This document shows positions 52,436-61,675 of a stretch of DNA of 64,000 nt, one piece after another (position 1 is the first letter of the stretch; the number at the start of each line of letters is the position of its first letter). Where the stretch lies: assembly GCF_022637395.1 (NCBI RefSeq), contig NZ_CP093337.1, positions 852,001-916,000 of the forward strand, read 5' to 3'. This stretch comes from Shinella sp. H4-D48 (GTDB lineage Bacteria > Pseudomonadota > Alphaproteobacteria > Rhizobiales > Rhizobiaceae). The position numbers and the translations under genes were made by a program. The notes below the pieces were generated by a model that searched no databases, was not told the origin of the DNA, and saw only the letters and a list, made by a program, of their open reading frames with translations.

Positions 52436-53653
52436 ATGCTGACAAAATCGAGCACGGAGCTTGTGCGTCAGCAAAACAGCGCGCTCGTTCTGGCATCGCT
52501 TCGCCGGCATGGCCCGCTCGCCCATACCGAAATTTCCCAGCATACCGGCCTGGCATCCGCCACCGTCTCCGCCATCACTGCGGAATTGGAGAAGGCGGAC
52601 GTTCTGGAACGCCGCGAGCAGCAGGCTGCGGCAACGCGCGGACGTCCCCGCGTCATCTTCGGGCAGCGGCGCGAGGCGGGCTACCTCATCGCCGTGCGCA
52701 TCTCTTCAGACATGGTGCAATATTCGCTGGCCGATTACGGCGGCACATTGCTCGACCGTTTCGAGGAGCCGCGCAACCATGCGGATGTTTCGACCGAGCC
52801 GTTCGCGGCCGCCTTTGTTGCTGCGCTTGAAAGGCTGGTGGAACGGTCGCAAATCCGGCACGACGATGTGCTGGTCGTTTCCATCAGCAGCAAGGGGCTG
52901 GTCGATTCTGCATCGGCGCGGCTCGTCTGGTCGCCGGTCTTCGGGGCGGAGCAGGTCGATTTTGCAGGCTTGCTTCAGCCGGCCTGGCGGGCCAAGATCC
53001 TGCTCAGCAACGAAACGCTGCTGGTGGCCCATGCCATGGCCTCGCGCATGGAAAAGGCGCGCATGAACGATCTGCATGCGGTGGCCGCTTTGTCTCTCGG
53101 GCACAGCATCGGACTTGGCATCGCGCGTTTCGATCGTGTGGGCGAACTGACCGTCACGGCGCCGAATTTCGGCCATATGCTCAACTCGGCGGACGGCAAG
53201 CTCTGCCGGTGCGGCGCGCAGGGCTGCATCGAGGCCTCGGCGGGTTTTTACGGCATCCTGCGCACCGCGTTCGAAGTGCCGCCGGATACCATACCTGCCA
53301 AATTCGTGCCGCTTGCGGAAATGGACAAGATCGCGCTCAGGGCGCGCCAGGGCCATCGCATGTCGGAATACGCCTTCCGCCAGGCGGGTCTTGCGCTGGG
53401 GCAGGGGCTGTCGCGCATGGTGAGCCTGTATGAGACCATGCCGATCGCCATCACAGGACCGGGCACGCGCTATTTCGATCTCATGCAGCGCGGCATGGAG
53501 GAGGGCCTTGCGCAATCGCAGCAGGTCCGGCTTTTCGGCGCGCCGCCGATTTCCGTTGTGCCGGAGGAGGCGACGCTGGTGCTGGAAGGACATCTCGCCC
53601 GCGCGCTGGCGGAGATGGATCACGACATCATCGCGGCGAAGGCTGCGCAATGA
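52436..53653 (+). CDS. ROK-family xylose repressor (XylR-like)
   Basis: A 405-residue NagC/XylR-type ROK regulator: N-terminal winged helix (LVRQQNSALVLASLRRHGPLAHTEISQHTGLASATVSAITAELE, in parts; about 8-55) and a ROK sugar-kinase-like core. The zinc motif is present: NFGHM then GKLCRCGAQGCIEASAG (His plus three Cys). The kinase Asp of true ROK kinases is not obvious, fitting a regulator. Divergent from xylFHG with a 21-bp palindrome between. No xylAB genes are in the window. Confidence 0.92.
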   Translation: MLTKSSTELVRQQNSALVLASLRRHGPLAHTEISQHTGLASATVSAITAELEKADVLERREQQAAATRGRPRVIFGQRREAGYLIAVRISSDMVQYSLADYGGTLLDRFEEPRNHADVSTEPFAAAFVAALERLVERSQIRHDDVLVVSISSKGLVDSASARLVWSPVFGAEQVDFAGLLQPAWRAKILLSNETLLVAHAMASRMEKARMNDLHAVAALSLGHSIGLGIARFDRVGELTVTAPNFGHMLNSADGKLCRCGAQGCIEASAGFYGILRTAFEVPPDTIPAKFVPLAEMDKIALRARQGHRMSEYAFRQAGLALGQGLSRMVSLYETMPIAITGPGTRYFDLMQRGMEEGLAQSQQVRLFGAPPISVVPEEATLVLEGHLARALAEMDHDIIAAKAAQ

Positions 53654-53714
53654 CGCCGAACAAAAAAGGCCGGACGACGAAGCGCCCGGCCAGTTGCTTG
53701 GGAGGAGATGGCCG

Positions 53715-54707
53715 TCAGGCGACGGCGATCTGCCGTTTCTCTTCCACGGATTTCACGGCGGCATCGGCGAGCAGCAGGGCCGCAAGACCATCGGCGCCGG
53801 ACGGCGTGATGGTGGCGCCCTTCTCGATTGCGGCAATGAAGCTCGCGATCTCGTTGGCATAGGCTTCCGTGTAGCGGGTCATGAAGAAGTCGTGCAGCGG
53901 CGGGCGCGTATAGCCGTCGCCATTGGCGATCTCGATGGAGACCGGGCGCTGGTTTTCAGCGGAGACGACGCCCTTGGAGCCGTGCACCTCGATGCGCTGG
54001 TCGTAGCCGTAGGTGGCGCGGCGAGAATTGGAGATGATGGCCTGCCTGCCGGACTTCGTCTGGAGGATGACGGAGACGCTGTCATAGTCGCCGGCCTTGC
54101 CGATTTCCGGGTCGACCAGCACGGCGGCAGTTGCCGAAACCGTTGCCACCTCTTCGCCGAGCAGGAAGCGCGCCATGTCGAAGTCATGGATCGTCATGTC
54201 GCGGAAGATGCCGCCCGAACGCTTGATATAGTCCACCGGCGGGGCGCCGGGATCGCGCGAGGTGATCGTCACCATCTCGACGTCGCCGATGCGGCCGTCG
54301 TCGATAGCCTTGCGCACGGCCATGAAATGCGGATCGAAGCGGCGGTTGAAGCCGACCATCAGCTTGCCCTTGGTCTCCTCGACCACCTTCATGCAGGCCC
54401 TGACGCGCTCGACCGAGAGATCGATCGGCTTTTCGCAGAAGATCGCCTTGCCGGCGCGCGAGAAGCGCTCGATAAGGTCCGCATGGGTATCGGTCGGGGT
54501 GCAGATCACCACGGCATCGATGTCGCTCGCCGCCTCGATGGCCTCGATCGTGCGCACGTCACAGCCGTATTGCTGGGCGATCGCCTCGGCTGCCGCCGGA
54601 AAGGCATCGGCGACCGCAACCAGCCTGGCGTCCGGGTTGCCGGTCACTGCCTTGGCATGGACCTTGCCGATGCGGCCGGCGCCGAGGAGACCAAATCTTA
54701 CAGTCAT
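53715..54707 (-). CDS. iolG: Inositol 2-dehydrogenase family oxidoreductase IolG
   Basis: A 330-residue Gfo/Idh/MocA enzyme: Rossmann motif LLGAGRIGKVHAKAV (residues 6-20), VADAFPAAAEA, the catalytic Lys in FCEKPIDLSVERV (about residue 95), NRRFDPHF, and GGIFRDMTIHDFDMARFLLGEEV with the catalytic Asp-His. It oxidises myo-inositol to 2-keto-inositol with NAD. It follows iatP, 106 bp away across a degenerate heptamer repeat, as the last gene of the inositol operon, and converges on the ROK gene. Confidence 0.92.
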   Translation of the reverse strand: MTVRFGLLGAGRIGKVHAKAVTGNPDARLVAVADAFPAAAEAIAQQYGCDVRTIEAIEAASDIDAVVICTPTDTHADLIERFSRAGKAIFCEKPIDLSVERVRACMKVVEETKGKLMVGFNRRFDPHFMAVRKAIDDGRIGDVEMVTITSRDPGAPPVDYIKRSGGIFRDMTIHDFDMARFLLGEEVATVSATAAVLVDPEIGKAGDYDSVSVILQTKSGRQAIISNSRRATYGYDQRIEVHGSKGVVSAENQRPVSIEIANGDGYTRPPLHDFFMTRYTEAYANEIASFIAAIEKGATITPSGADGLAALLLADAAVKSVEEKRQIAVA

Positions 54708-54726
54708 GTTGTCCTCTTTGATTTTG

Positions 54727-54762
54727 GAGATAGGCGGTAGGAGTTAAGGCGGTAGGGAATAG
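54727..54762. repeat. Degenerate heptamer repeat between iatP and iolG
   Basis: Consecutive units on the plus strand read GAGATAG, GCGGTAG, GAGTTAAG, GCGGTAG, GGAATAG, so five 7-8-base words each ending in TAG or AAG, two of them identical. Such short degenerate repeats are found between genes in Rhizobiaceae; no function is known. Confidence 0.55.
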
Positions 54763-54813
54763 CGGGTTGCTAGTCGAGAGGCATTTCCATCGCCTGCTGC
54801 TTACTGCCTAAAA

Positions 54814-55833
54814 TTACGTCTTGCGCTTCTTCTGTCTGTAGACGTCGACGACGACGGCGGCGACGATGATCACCCCTTTGACGATTTCCTGATAGTAGGC
54901 GTCGACGCGCAGGAAGGTAAAGCCCGAGGTCATGACGCCGAGGATGACGGTGCCGATGACCGTGCCGGTGATGCGTCCGACGCCGCCGGCAAGCGAGGTG
55001 CCGCCGATGACCGCGGCCGCGATGGCATCGAGTTCGTACATCACGCCCATGCCGGCCTGAGCCGTCTGGGCACGGGCCGCGGTGACGACGCCGGCAAGGC
55101 CGGCCAGCGCGCCGGCGATGGCATAGACCTTCACGAGATGCGATTCGACATTGATGCCGGAGACGCGCGCGGCCTGCACATTGGCGCCGATGGCATAGGT
55201 GAACTTGCCGTAGCGCGTATAGCGCAGCGCGATGTGGAAGATCACCGCGACGACGAGGAAGATGACGACGGGCCAGATGCCGGTGCCGATGAAGCTGAAC
55301 TGTTCGGTAAGGCCCGAGACCGGCTGCCCCTTGGTGTACCACTTCGAAATGCCGCGCGCCGACACCATCATGCCGAGGGTCGCGATGAAGGGCGGGATCT
55401 TGGTCTTGGCGATCAGCTGGCCGTTGATGAAGCCGGCCAGCAGGCCGACGCCGATGCCGACCGCGAGCGGCACGATGACCGGCAGGTCGGTCAGCGAGGG
55501 ATAGAGGGCGCGCGGCCACGTCGAGGCCTGCGCGAGGGAGGCGCTGAACATTGCCGTCATGCCGACCACCGAGCCCGAGGACAGGTCGATGCCGCCGGTG
55601 ATGATGACCTGCGTCACGCCGACGGCGATGATGCCGATGACGGCGACCTGAAGGATGATGATCGTCAGGCGCTGCGTGTTCATCAGGAAGCTTTGGCCGA
55701 CGAAGATCCAGCCGAGGACTTCATAGACCAGCGCGATGCCGATGAGGACGAGAAAGATGTTGAGTTCCGGCGGGAGCCGGCGGGCAGATTTCTGCGCTGC
55801 GGCCTGCGCCTGCGCTGCGGAATTCGTGCTCAT
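54814..55833 (-). CDS. iatP: Inositol ABC transporter permease IatP
   Basis: A 339-residue CUT2 permease of RbsC type with about ten membrane helices: GVTQVIITGGIDLSSGSVVGMTAM, INGQLIAKTKIPPFIATLGMMV, YAIGANVQAARVSGINVESH, AAAVIGGTSLAGGVGRITGTV. It has an Ala/Gln-rich N-terminal tail and a Lys/Arg-rich C terminus. It starts 32 bp after iatA. The inositol assignment follows from IbpA and IolG in the same operon. Confidence 0.92.
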   Translation of the reverse strand: MSTNSAAQAQAAAQKSARRLPPELNIFLVLIGIALVYEVLGWIFVGQSFLMNTQRLTIIILQVAVIGIIAVGVTQVIITGGIDLSSGSVVGMTAMFSASLAQASTWPRALYPSLTDLPVIVPLAVGIGVGLLAGFINGQLIAKTKIPPFIATLGMMVSARGISKWYTKGQPVSGLTEQFSFIGTGIWPVVIFLVVAVIFHIALRYTRYGKFTYAIGANVQAARVSGINVESHLVKVYAIAGALAGLAGVVTAARAQTAQAGMGVMYELDAIAAAVIGGTSLAGGVGRITGTVIGTVILGVMTSGFTFLRVDAYYQEIVKGVIIVAAVVVDVYRQKKRKT

Positions 55834-55865
55834 GATTACCTCCCTGGTGGCCGTTGGGCCTGAAT

Positions 55866-57404
55866 TTACTGGGCTGCCAGTTCCATGACCTTGACCTGCG
55901 TCGCCTCCGCGCGATCGAGGAAGCCCGTGACGCGCCCCTCGTGCATGACCATGATGCGGTCGCTCATGCCGAGGACCTCCGGCATTTCCGACGAGATCAT
56001 GATGACGGCGACGCCGTCGCGGGCGAGTTCGGTCACGAAGCGGTGGATTTCCGCCTTGGCGCCGACATCGATGCCGCGTGTCGGCTCATCGAGAATGAGG
56101 ATGCGCGGATTGGTGAGGAGCCAGCGGCCGATCAGCACCTTCTGCTGGTTGCCGCCCGACAGGTTCTCGATGCGCTCCGAAAGGTTCGGCGTCTTGACCC
56201 GCAGCTTGCTGCTCATCTCCTCGCAGACCTTCGTCAGCGCGCGTTCGGAAACGAACCCGCCCTTGACGAACCGGTCCTGGAGAACGGCGATCTGCATGTT
56301 CTCGAGGATATCGAGGATCAGAAGGCAGCCCGTGTCCTTGCGGTCTTCCGTCAGAAACGCCATGCGGTGCCTGATCGCCGTGTTCGCGCTGTCGATATCG
56401 ACCTCTTTGCCATTGATCGAAATCGTGCCCGACGTTGCCGGCGTGACGCCGAAGATCGCCTCGGCCACATTCGAGCGGCCGGAGCCCACGAGCCCGGCAA
56501 TGCCGAGGATCTCGCCGGCGCGCACATCGAAGGACACGTCGTGGAAGACGCCCTTGAGGCTCAACTCCTTCACTGACAGGACGACGTCGCCGATCGGCAC
56601 CTCTTCCTTGGGGAACATCTGCGTGATCTCGCGGCCCACCATCATGCGGATGATGTCGTCGCGCGTCACGTCGCTGGAGGCATGCGTGCCGATGTACTTG
56701 CCGTCGCGGAACACCGAGAACTCGTCCGCGATCTCGAACAGCTCGTTCATCTTGTGCGTGATGTAGACGATGCCGATGCCCTGCGCGCGCAGGTCGCGGA
56801 TGATCGTGAAGAGGTGGGCCACCTCGCGCTCGGTCAGCGCGGAAGTCGGCTCGTCCATGATGAGGACATCGCTTTCGTATGAAACGGCCTTGGCGATCTC
56901 CACCATCTGGCGATTGGCGACCGAGAGGTCGCGAACCTGCGTTTGCGGGTCCATGGTAATGTTGAGGCGGTTGAAGAGCGCGGCCGTCTTGCGGTTCATC
57001 TCACCGTGATTGACGAAGCCGAAGCGATTCTTCGGCTCGCGGCGGATCCATATGTTTTCAGCCACCGTCATGAAGGGCATCAGGTTGAGTTCCTGATGGA
57101 TCATGGCGATGCCGTTCTCCAACGCGTCGAGCGGCGATTGCAGGCGGATCTTCTGTCCCTTGAGCAGCACCTCGCCCTGGTCGGGCGTGTAGATGCCGGC
57201 GAGGATCTTCATCAGCGTGGACTTGCCTGCGCCGTTTTCGCCCATCAGCGCGTGCACCGAGCCGCGCTTGAGCTTGAACTGGACGTCGTCGAGCGCGACG
57301 ACACCCGGAAATTCCTTTCGGATGCCCTCTGCGGAGAGCAGGTATTCAGCATTCGGAATGGCGCCGCTTGCACGAACCGCGGCCATGGTGGTCGGACTGA
57401 CCAT
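55866..57404 (-). CDS. iatA: Inositol ABC transporter ATPase IatA
   Basis: A 512-residue two-domain CUT2 ATPase. The first half has Walker [38 protein letters not shown] and DEPTSAL; the second has the altered Walker [13 protein letters not shown] and [15 protein letters not shown] with DEPTRGID. One site is thus degenerate, as usual in this family. It lies between ibpA and iatP. A small hairpin (57442-57459) separates it from ibpA. Confidence 0.94.
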   Translation of the reverse strand: MVSPTTMAAVRASGAIPNAEYLLSAEGIRKEFPGVVALDDVQFKLKRGSVHALMGENGAGKSTLMKILAGIYTPDQGEVLLKGQKIRLQSPLDALENGIAMIHQELNLMPFMTVAENIWIRREPKNRFGFVNHGEMNRKTAALFNRLNITMDPQTQVRDLSVANRQMVEIAKAVSYESDVLIMDEPTSALTEREVAHLFTIIRDLRAQGIGIVYITHKMNELFEIADEFSVFRDGKYIGTHASSDVTRDDIIRMMVGREITQMFPKEEVPIGDVVLSVKELSLKGVFHDVSFDVRAGEILGIAGLVGSGRSNVAEAIFGVTPATSGTISINGKEVDIDSANTAIRHRMAFLTEDRKDTGCLLILDILENMQIAVLQDRFVKGGFVSERALTKVCEEMSSKLRVKTPNLSERIENLSGGNQQKVLIGRWLLTNPRILILDEPTRGIDVGAKAEIHRFVTELARDGVAVIMISSEMPEVLGMSDRIMVMHEGRVTGFLDRAEATQVKVMELAAQ

Positions 57405-57441
57405 CGTCCTCTCCCTCCCGGATCGACCTGAAACCGGAGAA

Positions 57442-57459
57442 CCGCGCGCGAAGGCGCGG
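57442..57459 (-). promoter_or_regulatory. Intercistronic stem-loop between ibpA and iatA
   Basis: A 6-bp GC stem CCGCGC/GCGCGG with a 6-base loop in the 90-bp gap after the binding-protein gene. It is shorter than the equivalents in the smo and xyl operons. Confidence 0.5.
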
Positions 57460-57494
57460 CCCTCCCTGTCATAGGCTTTCGATGCCCTGCTCGA

Positions 57495-58424
57495 TCAGTT
57501 CTTCTGCTGGTAGTCGGCGATGTTGGCCGGGGTCACGAGCTGGAAGGGAATGTAGACCTTCGCCTCGACCTTCTCGCCCTTGGCAAGCTTGATTGCCGCG
57601 TCGAGTGCACCCTTGCCCTGGCCCGCCGCGTCCTGGAAGACGGTGACGTCAAGATCGCCGGCCGCCATCGCGGCAAGCGCGTCCTGGGTGGCATCGACGC
57701 CTGCGATCACGACGCTGTCCATCGAACGGCCGGCGGCCTTGAGTGCCTGCGCCGCGCCGATAGCCATCTCGTCGTTGTTGGCGATCACGGCGTCGAACTC
57801 GACGCCGGCAGCCAGCCAGTTGGTCACGAGATCCTGGCCCTGCGTGCGCTGCCAGTTGGCGGTCTGCTCCTCGACGATCTCGATGCCCTTGCATTCGTCG
57901 GTGGCGAGAACGTCATGGACGGCCTTGGTGCGCATGCGTGCGCCCTGGTTGGAAAGTTCGCCCATCATGATGACGGCCTTGCCCTTGCCGTTGAGCAGGC
58001 GGCAGACCTCCTGCGTCTCCAGCGTGCCGGCGACGGTTTCTTCCGAGGCCACGAACGCCTGCTTTTCGGGAAGCTGATCGACATTGACCGGCTCGCGGTT
58101 GACGTAGACGAGCGGAATACCCGCATCGGCAGCGGCCTTCGACATGGCAGCGGTCGCATCGGTGTCGACCGCGGTCACGATGATGGCATCCACGCCGGAC
58201 GCGATGAAGTTCTGAATCTGGCTCTGCTGCTTGGCGACGTCGTTCTGCGCGTCCTCGATCTGCAGCTGGACGCCGTCCATCGTCTTGGCGTAGTCGGACA
58301 TGCCATTGCGCAGAACGGTCAGGAAGTTGTCGTCGAACTGCGCCATCGTCACGCCGATCGTCTCGGCATGGGCGGCGGTGGACATCATGACGGCGAGTGC
58401 CGAGCCAAGGATGAATTTTTTCAT
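57495..58424 (-). CDS. ibpA: Inositol-binding periplasmic protein IbpA
   Basis: A 309-residue class B binding protein with signal peptide MKKFILGSALAVMMSTAAHA. Mature motifs: TIGVTMAQFDDNFLTVLRNGM, QNFIASGVDAIIVTAVDTDAT, VYVNREPVNVD, TANWQRTQGQDLVTNWL, VIANNDEMAIGAAQALKAAGR. The pattern matches the myo-inositol-binding IbpA of Caulobacter and rhizobia more than ribose-binding RbsB. First of ibpA-iatA-iatP-iolG; an IolR-type box lies 137 bp upstream of its start. Confidence 0.92.
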   Translation of the reverse strand: MKKFILGSALAVMMSTAAHAETIGVTMAQFDDNFLTVLRNGMSDYAKTMDGVQLQIEDAQNDVAKQQSQIQNFIASGVDAIIVTAVDTDATAAMSKAAADAGIPLVYVNREPVNVDQLPEKQAFVASEETVAGTLETQEVCRLLNGKGKAVIMMGELSNQGARMRTKAVHDVLATDECKGIEIVEEQTANWQRTQGQDLVTNWLAAGVEFDAVIANNDEMAIGAAQALKAAGRSMDSVVIAGVDATQDALAAMAAGDLDVTVFQDAAGQGKGALDAAIKLAKGEKVEAKVYIPFQLVTPANIADYQQKN

Positions 58425-58560
58425 GTCGTATCCTCCTCAAGGTGGTGTCCGGTGCACCACAGACATATCCGGATGGTCGGCCCTTGCAGGCCTATGACCT
58501 TTGCTCCTCCCGGGACGCAAGGATCAAAACAGAATAAACAAACCGCGAATTTCAAACTTC

Positions 58561-58574
58561 GGAATGTTTATTCC
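58561..58574. promoter_or_regulatory. IolR-type operator upstream of ibpA
   Basis: GGAATGTTTATTCC matches GGAA-N6-TTCC, the palindrome bound by IolR in Sinorhizobium, and is itself a 5-bp-arm dyad. No iolR gene is in the window, so the regulator would act from elsewhere. Confidence 0.75.
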
Positions 58575-58673
58575 ATTTGTGGGCGTGGCGTCAAGTCTGT
58601 TCCATCGCAGTCCCGGGATCGGCATGAGGGGTGGTGAAAAGCAGCGCCGTGTCTTACGGCCCGCCGTGTCCGG

Positions 58674-59486
58674 TCAGACGGTTTCGCGAAGGAAAGCCAT
58701 GCTCCCGGCGATCGCGGTCTTCGGGTCGGGCAGATCGTGTACGACGGATGCGAAGGGTTCGAACGACAGCGGCCCGGCATACCCGGCGGCAATCAGCGCT
58801 TTGATCTGCTCGACATTGCCCAGAGTGTCGCCGGGACCGACCAACACCCTGTGACTGTCGCGCAGATCGCCGATGGCAATGCCGCTGTCCTCGACGCCCG
58901 AGATGTGGACAAGTCCCGTCAGGTCGGCAAAAAGCTCGGGCTCACCGGCAAGGTGGTGATGGAACGTGTCGTGCACGAGGCGGAAGGTGCCTTCGCCGCC
59001 GACGGATCGGATCGCCTCTGCCGCTTCCCGCTTGGAGCGAAGCGAGCGGATTTCGAAACCGAGCGGTTCGACGAGCCCGATGATGCCAGCCTTATCCAGC
59101 AGCGGCTTCAGGGCTGTCAGCGCTGCTCGCAAATTTGCCTGCCGTTCGCCGTCGGCTCGTCCGGTGCCATCGTTTTTCGGCACGAGCACCAGCGCCCGGG
59201 CGCCGCAGGCTTCGGCGTAGTCGATGAGTGCGCGCGCTTCGGCCTCCCGCTCGTGCGACCATGCGTTGAAGCGTTGCAGGGCGTTGATCGAGATGATGGT
59301 GAGGCCGTGTCGCTGCGCGGCCGCCTTCACATCGGTGGGCGTGGTGCCGTCGTGAATGGCGTTGCCGGGCAGATCGTTGCGGATTTCGACCGCCTTTATC
59401 CCCAGATCGGCAGCCAGCGCGAAGAAGGCGTCGAGCGGCAGGGATGGAGCGGTCATATGGTTGAGGGCAAAGGTCAGCTGCGGCAT
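58674..59486 (-). CDS. TIM-barrel sugar isomerase/epimerase (IolI-like)
   Basis: A 270-residue AP endonuclease 2/xylose-isomerase-like TIM barrel: ALNHMTAPSLPLDAFFALAADLGIKAVEIRNDLPG, VPKNDGTG, GLVEPLGFEIRSL with a metal Glu, RLVHDTFHHHLAG with metal Asp and His residues, LVHISGVEDSG, LSFEPFASVVHDL. It is like 2-keto-myo-inositol isomerase (IolI) or related MocC proteins, fitting its place upstream of ibpA on the same strand. The start is MPQLTFALNH; 17 upstream in-frame codons are basic and unlike the family. It is 249 bp from ibpA with an IolR-type box between, so it may be a separate unit. Confidence 0.82.
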   Translation of the reverse strand: MPQLTFALNHMTAPSLPLDAFFALAADLGIKAVEIRNDLPGNAIHDGTTPTDVKAAAQRHGLTIISINALQRFNAWSHEREAEARALIDYAEACGARALVLVPKNDGTGRADGERQANLRAALTALKPLLDKAGIIGLVEPLGFEIRSLRSKREAAEAIRSVGGEGTFRLVHDTFHHHLAGEPELFADLTGLVHISGVEDSGIAIGDLRDSHRVLVGPGDTLGNVEQIKALIAAGYAGPLSFEPFASVVHDLPDPKTAIAGSMAFLRETV

Positions 59487-59677
59487 GAATGGTTTCCTCC
59501 GGTCTTTGCGGCCGCGGATCGGCGGCCTCGCATGCACGCACGATGATCGCCACGTCAGTCAGGCGCGTCAAAGCGGATTGTTGCGATGATGCCGTTGCGC
59601 GATGGCCGAAAGCAAAGCCGGTTTCCTAATGCCGGAAAACCGCCTATGTAAGCGCGCAGAGGCCCGAGGAGACGTTC

Positions 59678-59908
59678 ATGAAGATCATCGACACCGACCA
59701 TCCGTTCTACCGGCCGCTTTGGCGGCGGCTGCTGCTGGTCGTGGTCTGTGCGGCATGGACGGCCGTGGAATTCTACAACAACGAGCAGACTTGGGGCACG
59801 ATCTTCCTCGTCGTGACCGCCTATGTCTTCGCCAACCTGATCCTCTTCTTCAAGCCGTCCGCCGCCGCCGAAAAACCAGTGGAAGAGACTGGCGAAACAA
59901 AGAGCTAG
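59678..59908 (+). CDS. Small DUF3329-like membrane protein
   Basis: A 76-residue protein with two membrane helices (about 16-32 LLLVVVCAAWTAVEFYN and 39-58 GTIFLVVTAYVFANLILFF) and an acidic tail. The FYRPLWRR start and helix pattern recall DUF3329. Function is unknown. Its stop TAG shares CTAG with the stop of the convergent J-domain-like gene. Confidence 0.75.
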   Translation: MKIIDTDHPFYRPLWRRLLLVVVCAAWTAVEFYNNEQTWGTIFLVVTAYVFANLILFFKPSAAAEKPVEETGETKS

Positions 59909-60402
59909 CGCGAGATCCCGAGGCTCTTTTCCACGTTGATCCGCCGGATCGTCTCGTCGATCAGCATATTGGCGATCTTCATGCGCAGGGTGGCGTTGGC
60001 GCGCATGTCCGGCGGCGCCTGATCGGGATGGTTGTCGCGCGCGAAACGCCGGCGCAGCCCGACGAGATCGTCAACGCTTTGCGTCCCATCGAGTGCCAGA
60101 TCGTCGGCCACTTCCTCGGGGGCGGTGCGCAGCAGATGCGGCGGTGGTGCCGGCGGTGGTGGTGACGGATCGGGTTTGGCGGGTTCCGGCGGCGTCGTCT
60201 CCTCATAGAGATCGAGATAGGCGGCCGCCGCCTGCGAGCCTGAAACGAAGGCATCGCTGCCGCCGGGACCGGTAAAGCCGCTGGTCAGGCCGCGTATCGT
60301 CGATGCGGGCGCGATTGGCGCGGCGTCCTCTTCTGGCTCGGCCTGAAGCGCTTCGGCCTTCAGCCTTTCCAGTACGGATTCGAAAACCGTCATGCCGAGC
60401 AT
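59905..60402 (-). CDS. Protein with C-terminal degenerate J-domain-like segment
   Basis: A 165-residue protein: an acidic N-terminal half, a Pro-rich linker (PPEPAKPDPSPPPPAPPPH), and a C-terminal helical segment DLVGLRRRFARDNHPDQAPPDMRANATLRMKIANMLIDETIRRI (in parts) with an HPD tripeptide in a J-domain-like setting. It may contact DnaK, but the domain is short and lacks the full four-helix pattern. It overlaps the convergent DUF3329-like gene by four bases and starts 13 bp downstream of gbpR's stop, probably in the same operon as that regulator. Confidence 0.7.
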   Translation of the reverse strand: MLGMTVFESVLERLKAEALQAEPEEDAAPIAPASTIRGLTSGFTGPGGSDAFVSGSQAAAAYLDLYEETTPPEPAKPDPSPPPPAPPPHLLRTAPEEVADDLALDGTQSVDDLVGLRRRFARDNHPDQAPPDMRANATLRMKIANMLIDETIRRINVEKSLGISR

Positions 60403-60415
60403 CGTGTGTCCTTGC

Positions 60416-61423
60416 TCAATCCGGCGAAATCGTCTGGCTGCGCTGCCAGATCAGATCGTAGAGCAGTTTGGCGCTGGGTGGCAGCGCCCGCCCTTTGACC
60501 GAGATAAGGCTGTAGGGCTTGATGTCAATCTCGAAATCCGTGTCGAGAATGCGGATCTCGCCGGCCTGCGCGCCGACATCTGCGATGAAGGTCGCCATAT
60601 CGCGCGCGACGGGGGCAATCGCGTTCGAACCGTGCACGATGGCGGTCGTCAGCAGGATCGATGAGGTGTTGACGACGGTGGACGGCAGCGGCACGCCGGC
60701 GGCGATGAACAGTTCCTCGATGCGCCGTCGCAAAAGTGTGCCGGCGGACTGGAAGACCCAGTCGTAATGCGGCAGGTCGGTCAGCTGGACGACCGGCTTC
60801 TCCGTCAGGGGATGCCCCTTGCGCACGATGAGGCAGGCCTTCTCGATGCCGATCTCGGTCACGTCGAACAGGCGCGGATTGAGGTCGTCGGGCACGCGGG
60901 CAATGATGAAATCCTGTTTGGCATCAAGCAGCTCGCGGGCGAGAACGTTGCTCGTTTCGACACGCACATTCACCTCGATGCCGGGATAGGCGGCGCTGAC
61001 CTGCTTGATGGCGGGCACCGCGAGGCTGATGGCGGGGGCCGTCACCGATCCTAGAAAGACCGAGCCGCCGGTACCGGATTTCAGCGCCGAAAGCTCGCGA
61101 TCGACCTCGCGCAGTTCGAGCAGGATGGCGCGGGCCCGACGGGCCAGCGCGCGACCGGCGGCGGTGAGCGTGACGCCGCGCGCTGCGCGTTCGCAAAGCT
61201 GCGCCTTGAGAATTGTCTCCATGTCCGTCAGCATGCGCGATGCGGCCGGCTGCGATATGTTGAGAACATCGGCGGCGGCGCTGACCTGCTTGTGTTCCTC
61301 GATGGCGAGGATCATGCGCAGGTGGTTGAGCTTGAGGCCGCTGCGCAGCAGGCCGACCGTCTGAAGGGCATCGCCTCCGCCCTCGATAAAGCGCGGGTCG
61401 TCTTTGATATCATCCGGGCGCAT
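60416..61423 (-). CDS. gbpR: LysR-family regulator GbpR
   Basis: A 335-residue LysR-type regulator. The HTH follows an unusual 30-residue N-terminal extension: LRMILAIEEHKQVSAAADVLNISQPAASRMLTDMETIL (in parts; about 34-75), then a substrate domain (about 125-325) with GSVFLGSVTAPAISLAVP. It lies divergent from chvE, exactly where Agrobacterium has gbpR, the galactose/arabinose-responsive regulator of chvE-ggu. Three near-direct repeats of TATATATC-like words in the gap (61446-61479) are candidate binding sites. Confidence 0.85.
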   Translation of the reverse strand: MRPDDIKDDPRFIEGGGDALQTVGLLRSGLKLNHLRMILAIEEHKQVSAAADVLNISQPAASRMLTDMETILKAQLCERAARGVTLTAAGRALARRARAILLELREVDRELSALKSGTGGSVFLGSVTAPAISLAVPAIKQVSAAYPGIEVNVRVETSNVLARELLDAKQDFIIARVPDDLNPRLFDVTEIGIEKACLIVRKGHPLTEKPVVQLTDLPHYDWVFQSAGTLLRRRIEELFIAAGVPLPSTVVNTSSILLTTAIVHGSNAIAPVARDMATFIADVGAQAGEIRILDTDFEIDIKPYSLISVKGRALPPSAKLLYDLIWQRSQTISPD

Positions 61424-61445
61424 GCGGTCGCTTTCTCAAAAATAA

Positions 61446-61479
61446 TATATATCGGCTTTTATATATCAGTTTTGATATC
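61446..61479. promoter_or_regulatory. AT-rich direct repeats in the gbpR-chvE gap
   Basis: TATATATC occurs at 61446-61453 and again at 61460-61467 (14-bp period), followed by TTGATATC at 61472-61479. They lie in the short AT-rich gap, close to the gbpR start, and may be LysR half-sites. Confidence 0.45.
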
Positions 61480-61675
61480 CCTTTAGAAGCTTATTGCATT
61501 TGACAGTTATGGCAATTCCGTGGATTTCTTGCTGAATGTGCGCTGGGCTCTGGGGAGGGGAACGGCTGGACGAAGTATCTGCCAGCCTGGACCGCCGTCT
61601 GAATGCGGCTCATCACGCACAGAACAATGCCTGGCTGGAAGTTCGGGCCAGTGCGCAAAAGGGAGAGACCTTTCA

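Noticed and set aside
61500-61528. A promoter with TTGACA at 61500-61505 before chvE
   Set aside because: The -35 is perfect, but no acceptable -10 hexamer occurs at 16-18 bp spacing, so the start cannot be assigned.
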